Below, piece after piece: positions 31,026 to 31,146 of a DNA stretch of 31,146 nt (positions are counted from its first letter, which is position 1; each line of letters opens with the position of its first letter). The notes beneath the pieces were generated by a model. The model saw only the letters and a program-made list of their open reading frames with translations. It made no database searches and was not told the origin of the DNA. The stretch lies in the NCBI GenBank assembly GCA_018257865.1, contig JAEUBA010000177.1, positions 1 to 31,146 on the forward strand. Direction: 5' to 3'. The translations under genes and the position numbers were made by a program. The DNA comes from Stereocaulon alpinum. Lineage: Eukaryota > Ascomycota > Lecanoromycetes > Lecanorales > Stereocaulaceae.

Positions 31026-31146
31026 ATTGATTGATTGATTGATTGGTTTATACGCCTATTCTAGTATCTATATATACTAATGAGGGTGTTCTATTACATT
31101 ATTTGTGAAACCAGTAGATGGTACACGTAGTGTGCCTTTCCTAGCC
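31026..31146 (-). mobile_element. LINE-like or SINE-like 3' end with (TCAA)n tail (cut by window edge)
   Basis: On the minus strand the final about 65 bp (31046-31103) match the LINE 3' ends at 1-122 and 20866-20987, followed by a four- to five-unit (TCAA)n tail. Upstream of that (31104-31146) the sequence departs from the LINE 3' UTR and keeps many CpA/TpG (gtgaaaccag, gtacacgtag, tgtgcc), essentially free of RIP. It is inserted antisense into Gypsy-1 pol. It is either a divergent LINE subfamily or a short element that borrowed the LINE tail. Confidence 0.65.

Noticed and set aside
1..31146. Mitochondrial or bacterial AT-rich origin
   Set aside because: Eukaryotic LTR and LINE retrotransposons with specific CpA depletion and retained CpG indicate RIP-mutated fungal nuclear DNA.

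Overview
The window is a block of nested, mutated transposable elements from what looks like a filamentous ascomycete (Pezizomycotina). I see no host gene and no intact ORF. The whole stretch carries a repeat-induced point mutation (RIP) signature. CpA and TpG are almost absent over kilobases and TpA is hugely over-represented, while CpG survives freely (cgcg, gcgacgacgacg). Reading frames of element proteins can still be followed for thousands of bases if TAA/TAG are read as former CAA/CAG (Gln). Cysteines and histidines of zinc knuckles read as Tyr, and catalytic Asp of reverse transcriptases reads as Asn. CpA to TpA change, rather than CpG decay, identifies RIP. A silenced AT-rich block such as a subtelomere, pericentromere or gene-poor compartment is likely, but position on the chromosome cannot be told from here.

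Layout. 1-122: 3' end of a LINE (+) with a (TCAA)n tail. 123-415: 5' leader and LTR (copy A) of Gypsy family 1, reversed. 416-1516: Gypsy-1 pol fragment, reversed. 1517-15580: a Tad1-like LINE on the minus strand, split at 3217/13083 by a complete second LTR element, Gypsy-2 (3218-13082, minus strand, 273-bp LTRs, TSD CGATT). Gypsy-2 is itself split by a complete Copia element (5907-10871, plus strand, 184-bp LTRs, TSD TTATA(C)). 15581-20987: a near full-length Tad1-like LINE on the plus strand, head to head with the previous one. 20988-22380: Gypsy-1 gag/pol fragment (+). 22381-23026: an unidentified, weakly mutated segment with hairpins. 23027-29156: complete Gypsy-1 element (+, 249-bp LTRs B and C). 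29157-31025: Gypsy-1 pol fragment (+). 31026-31146: minus-strand 3' end of a LINE-like (possibly SINE) element, cut by the window edge.

How the parts relate. The nesting gives an order: Gypsy-1 copies first, then LINEs inserted into them, then Gypsy-2 into one LINE, then Copia into Gypsy-2. The Copia keeps the most CpA/TpG, as expected for the youngest layer. The Gypsy-1 flanks do not match across the complete copy. Instead, the 5' flank of reversed LTR A (pol ending AAAAG) joins exactly to the 3' flank of LTR C (AAAAG, then the rest of pol). The simplest explanation is an inversion of about 22.6 kb by recombination between the oppositely oriented LTRs A and B. That rearrangement is the most informative structure here. 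I found no host-encoded or novel biochemical system.
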